Shown: piece after piece, positions 12,025 through 13,021 of the stretch | Layout of the letters: each line of letters begins with the position of its first letter | How positions within the stretch are numbered: position 1 is the stretch's first letter | From: Verrucomicrobiales bacterium | GTDB taxonomy: Bacteria > Verrucomicrobiota > Verrucomicrobiia > Limisphaerales > J093 | Assembly (NCBI GenBank): GCA_024233305.1 | Contig: JACKPV010000051.1 | Coordinates: 1-13,021, forward strand | DNA length: 13,021 bases | Direction: 5' to 3' | The notes under the pieces: generated by a model | The model's input: the letters and a program-made list of their open reading frames with translations, nothing else | Told to the model about the DNA's origin: nothing | The model's database searches: none | Made by a program: the position numbers and the translations under genes

Positions 12025-12996
12025 CTACTCCACCGCCCGCACCCGCAGGTCGCGCAGCGTCGCCAATCCCTCGAACCCCGCCAGCCCCCGCAAACCCCTC
12101 GCCCCGCTCCGCCGCCCCGGCCCAAACCGGTCTCGGAACTCCCCCAACAACCCCTCCACATACCCCCGCGTCCCCAACACCAAGCCGTCGCTCAGATACC
12201 TCACCCGCAACCGCAGCACCTGCCCCAATCCCAGCCTCGCCCCCTGCGCCAAACCCCGCCGGATTGTCGCTCCGTCCAACGCCACCTTCCCGCTCCTCCC
12301 CGCCCATCCGCTCTTGACCAGCAACACCGCCCGGTAACCCGCCTGCATCCGCCCCCACTCCCCACCCGCCGCCATCCCTGCCAGACCTCTCTGCGCCAGT
12401 CGATTGCCTCCCATTGCCTCCCCGTACCCGCTCCACCGGTAGTCCTTCGGATCCCTCACTCTCCCCGCCCGCACCGGGTTCAAGTCAATGTAGGCCGCCA
12501 CCTTCTCCACCACCTCAGGCGTATCCTCCACCAGCAGGCTCTTGAACCGCTCCGCCCACAAGGTTCCAAAGCGCTTGTGGCGCCGGTTGTACCACCGGCT
12601 GAATCGTTGCTTGAACTCCTTCATGAATGCCGACACATCCCCCAACCGTCGCCCCAGCCCTTCCCGGAGATCGTCCGGCAGCCGACCCTGCGCCGCCAGC
12701 GCCTCCTGCAGGGCCATTGCCTGCGGGCTCTTGGGGCCGTAGAAACCGACGGCGCGCCCGACCAGTTCCTGGTCGGTGCAGGCCAGTTGCGCCGGTACCC
12801 GGAGCAGGAGGTGGAAGTGATTGTCCAGGAAGCAGTAGGTGATGACCTCGAGGCCACAGAAGGCGGCCTGCCTTCGAAGCAGGAGGCGGAGCTGTTCCTT
12901 TTCGAGATCGCCCAGGAGGCGTTGACCGCCGACAATCCGGGAGATGCAGTGATAGACGGCAGGGCGACCGGCGAGTTTGAGGCGGGGAAAGCGCAT
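12025..12996 (-). CDS. REP-associated tyrosine (Y1/HUH-type) transposase
   Basis: 323 aa, apparently full length. The N-terminal Y1_Tnp domain covers about residues 1-180. GRPAVYHCISR is the usual opening strand; DNHFHLLLRV holds the metal-binding HxH (H60, H62); and FKQRFSRWYNRRHKRFGTLW holds the candidate catalytic tyrosine Y136. AYIDLNPVRAG and DPKDYRWSGY are further hallmarks of the REP-associated transposase group. These enzymes cut and join single-stranded DNA at short palindromes and are usually single domesticated genes rather than complete insertion sequences. The C-terminal half, from about residue 195, is Gly/Arg/Leu-rich with no domain I recognise. It shows strongly G-biased codon use unlike the first half. 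No inverted repeats bounding an IS were found, but only 25 bp upstream of the start is visible. No Shine-Dalgarno is seen (TTCCCCTCTCCCA precedes the ATG). Confidence 0.9.
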   Translation of the reverse strand: MRFPRLKLAGRPAVYHCISRIVGGQRLLGDLEKEQLRLLLRRQAAFCGLEVITYCFLDNHFHLLLRVPAQLACTDQELVGRAVGFYGPKSPQAMALQEALAAQGRLPDDLREGLGRRLGDVSAFMKEFKQRFSRWYNRRHKRFGTLWAERFKSLLVEDTPEVVEKVAAYIDLNPVRAGRVRDPKDYRWSGYGEAMGGNRLAQRGLAGMAAGGEWGRMQAGYRAVLLVKSGWAGRSGKVALDGATIRRGLAQGARLGLGQVLRLRVRYLSDGLVLGTRGYVEGLLGEFRDRFGPGRRSGARGLRGLAGFEGLATLRDLRVRAVE

Positions 12997-13021
12997 TGGG
13001 AGAGGGGAACTTGTATGACTG

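Noticed and set aside
12025..13021. Complete insertion sequence with terminal inverted repeats
   Set aside because: Y1/REP-type transposases lack classical inverted repeats, I found no matching ends, and the upstream side is cut by the window edge.
1..13021. Defence system, prophage, riboswitch, tRNA or rRNA
   Set aside because: No gene or conserved RNA core resembling any of these was found on reading both strands; all sizeable genes fit carbohydrate metabolism, surface proteins or a transposase.

Overview
The window is about 13 kb of GC-rich bacterial DNA, most likely from a member of the Verrucomicrobiota (Limisphaerales/Pedosphaera-like). This is inferred from three things: a short pseudopilin with the FTLIELLVVIAIIAILAG segment and a C-terminal H-X(n)-DG region; a secreted LamG protein ending in a 'PTAGQRYYRI' tail of the kind common in that phylum; and a REP-associated (Y1) transposase of about 320 residues. 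No rRNA or marker gene is present, so the assignment rests on gene style only.

Layout. Positions 28-8715 hold four minus-strand genes. In transcription order they are a large secreted LamG/Ig-like protein (5863-8715), a prepilin-like protein (5023-5778), an exported GH127 beta-L-arabinofuranosidase (2493-4877) and an exported GH51 alpha-L-arabinofuranosidase (28-2433). The two glycosidases lie 59 bp apart and look like an operon. A strong GC-rich hairpin (5793-5833) separates the LamG gene from the pseudopilin gene, and a weaker one (4978-5000) follows the pseudopilin gene. A 288-bp divergent intergenic region with an AT-rich island precedes a plus-strand gene for a secreted alpha/beta-hydrolase-like protein (9004-9840). 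This gene converges on a minus-strand AraA/FucI-type sugar isomerase (9880-11322). About 700 bp without a credible gene follows. It carries three copies of a 13-bp repeat (AGKGACAGGTTCA). An intact Y1/REP-type transposase (12025-12996, minus) closes the window.

How the genes may work together. GH127 enzymes remove beta-linked and GH51 enzymes remove alpha-linked L-arabinofuranose, and both proteins here carry export signals. The isomerase keeps the metal-binding residues of L-arabinose isomerase. The plausible theme is stripping arabinose from plant polysaccharides or hydroxyproline-rich glycoproteins outside the cytoplasm, then converting the freed pentose to its ketose inside. The LamG protein and the pseudopilin may help with surface attachment or handling of polymers, but that is inference from position. 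No transporter, kinase, epimerase or regulator is visible, so the pathway is incomplete in this window.

I found no CRISPR array, tRNA, rRNA, phage genes or defence system. The least explained items are the repeat cluster next to the transposase, the secreted hydrolase-like protein, the hairpin placed against the pseudopilin start, and the lack of Shine-Dalgarno sequences across the genes.
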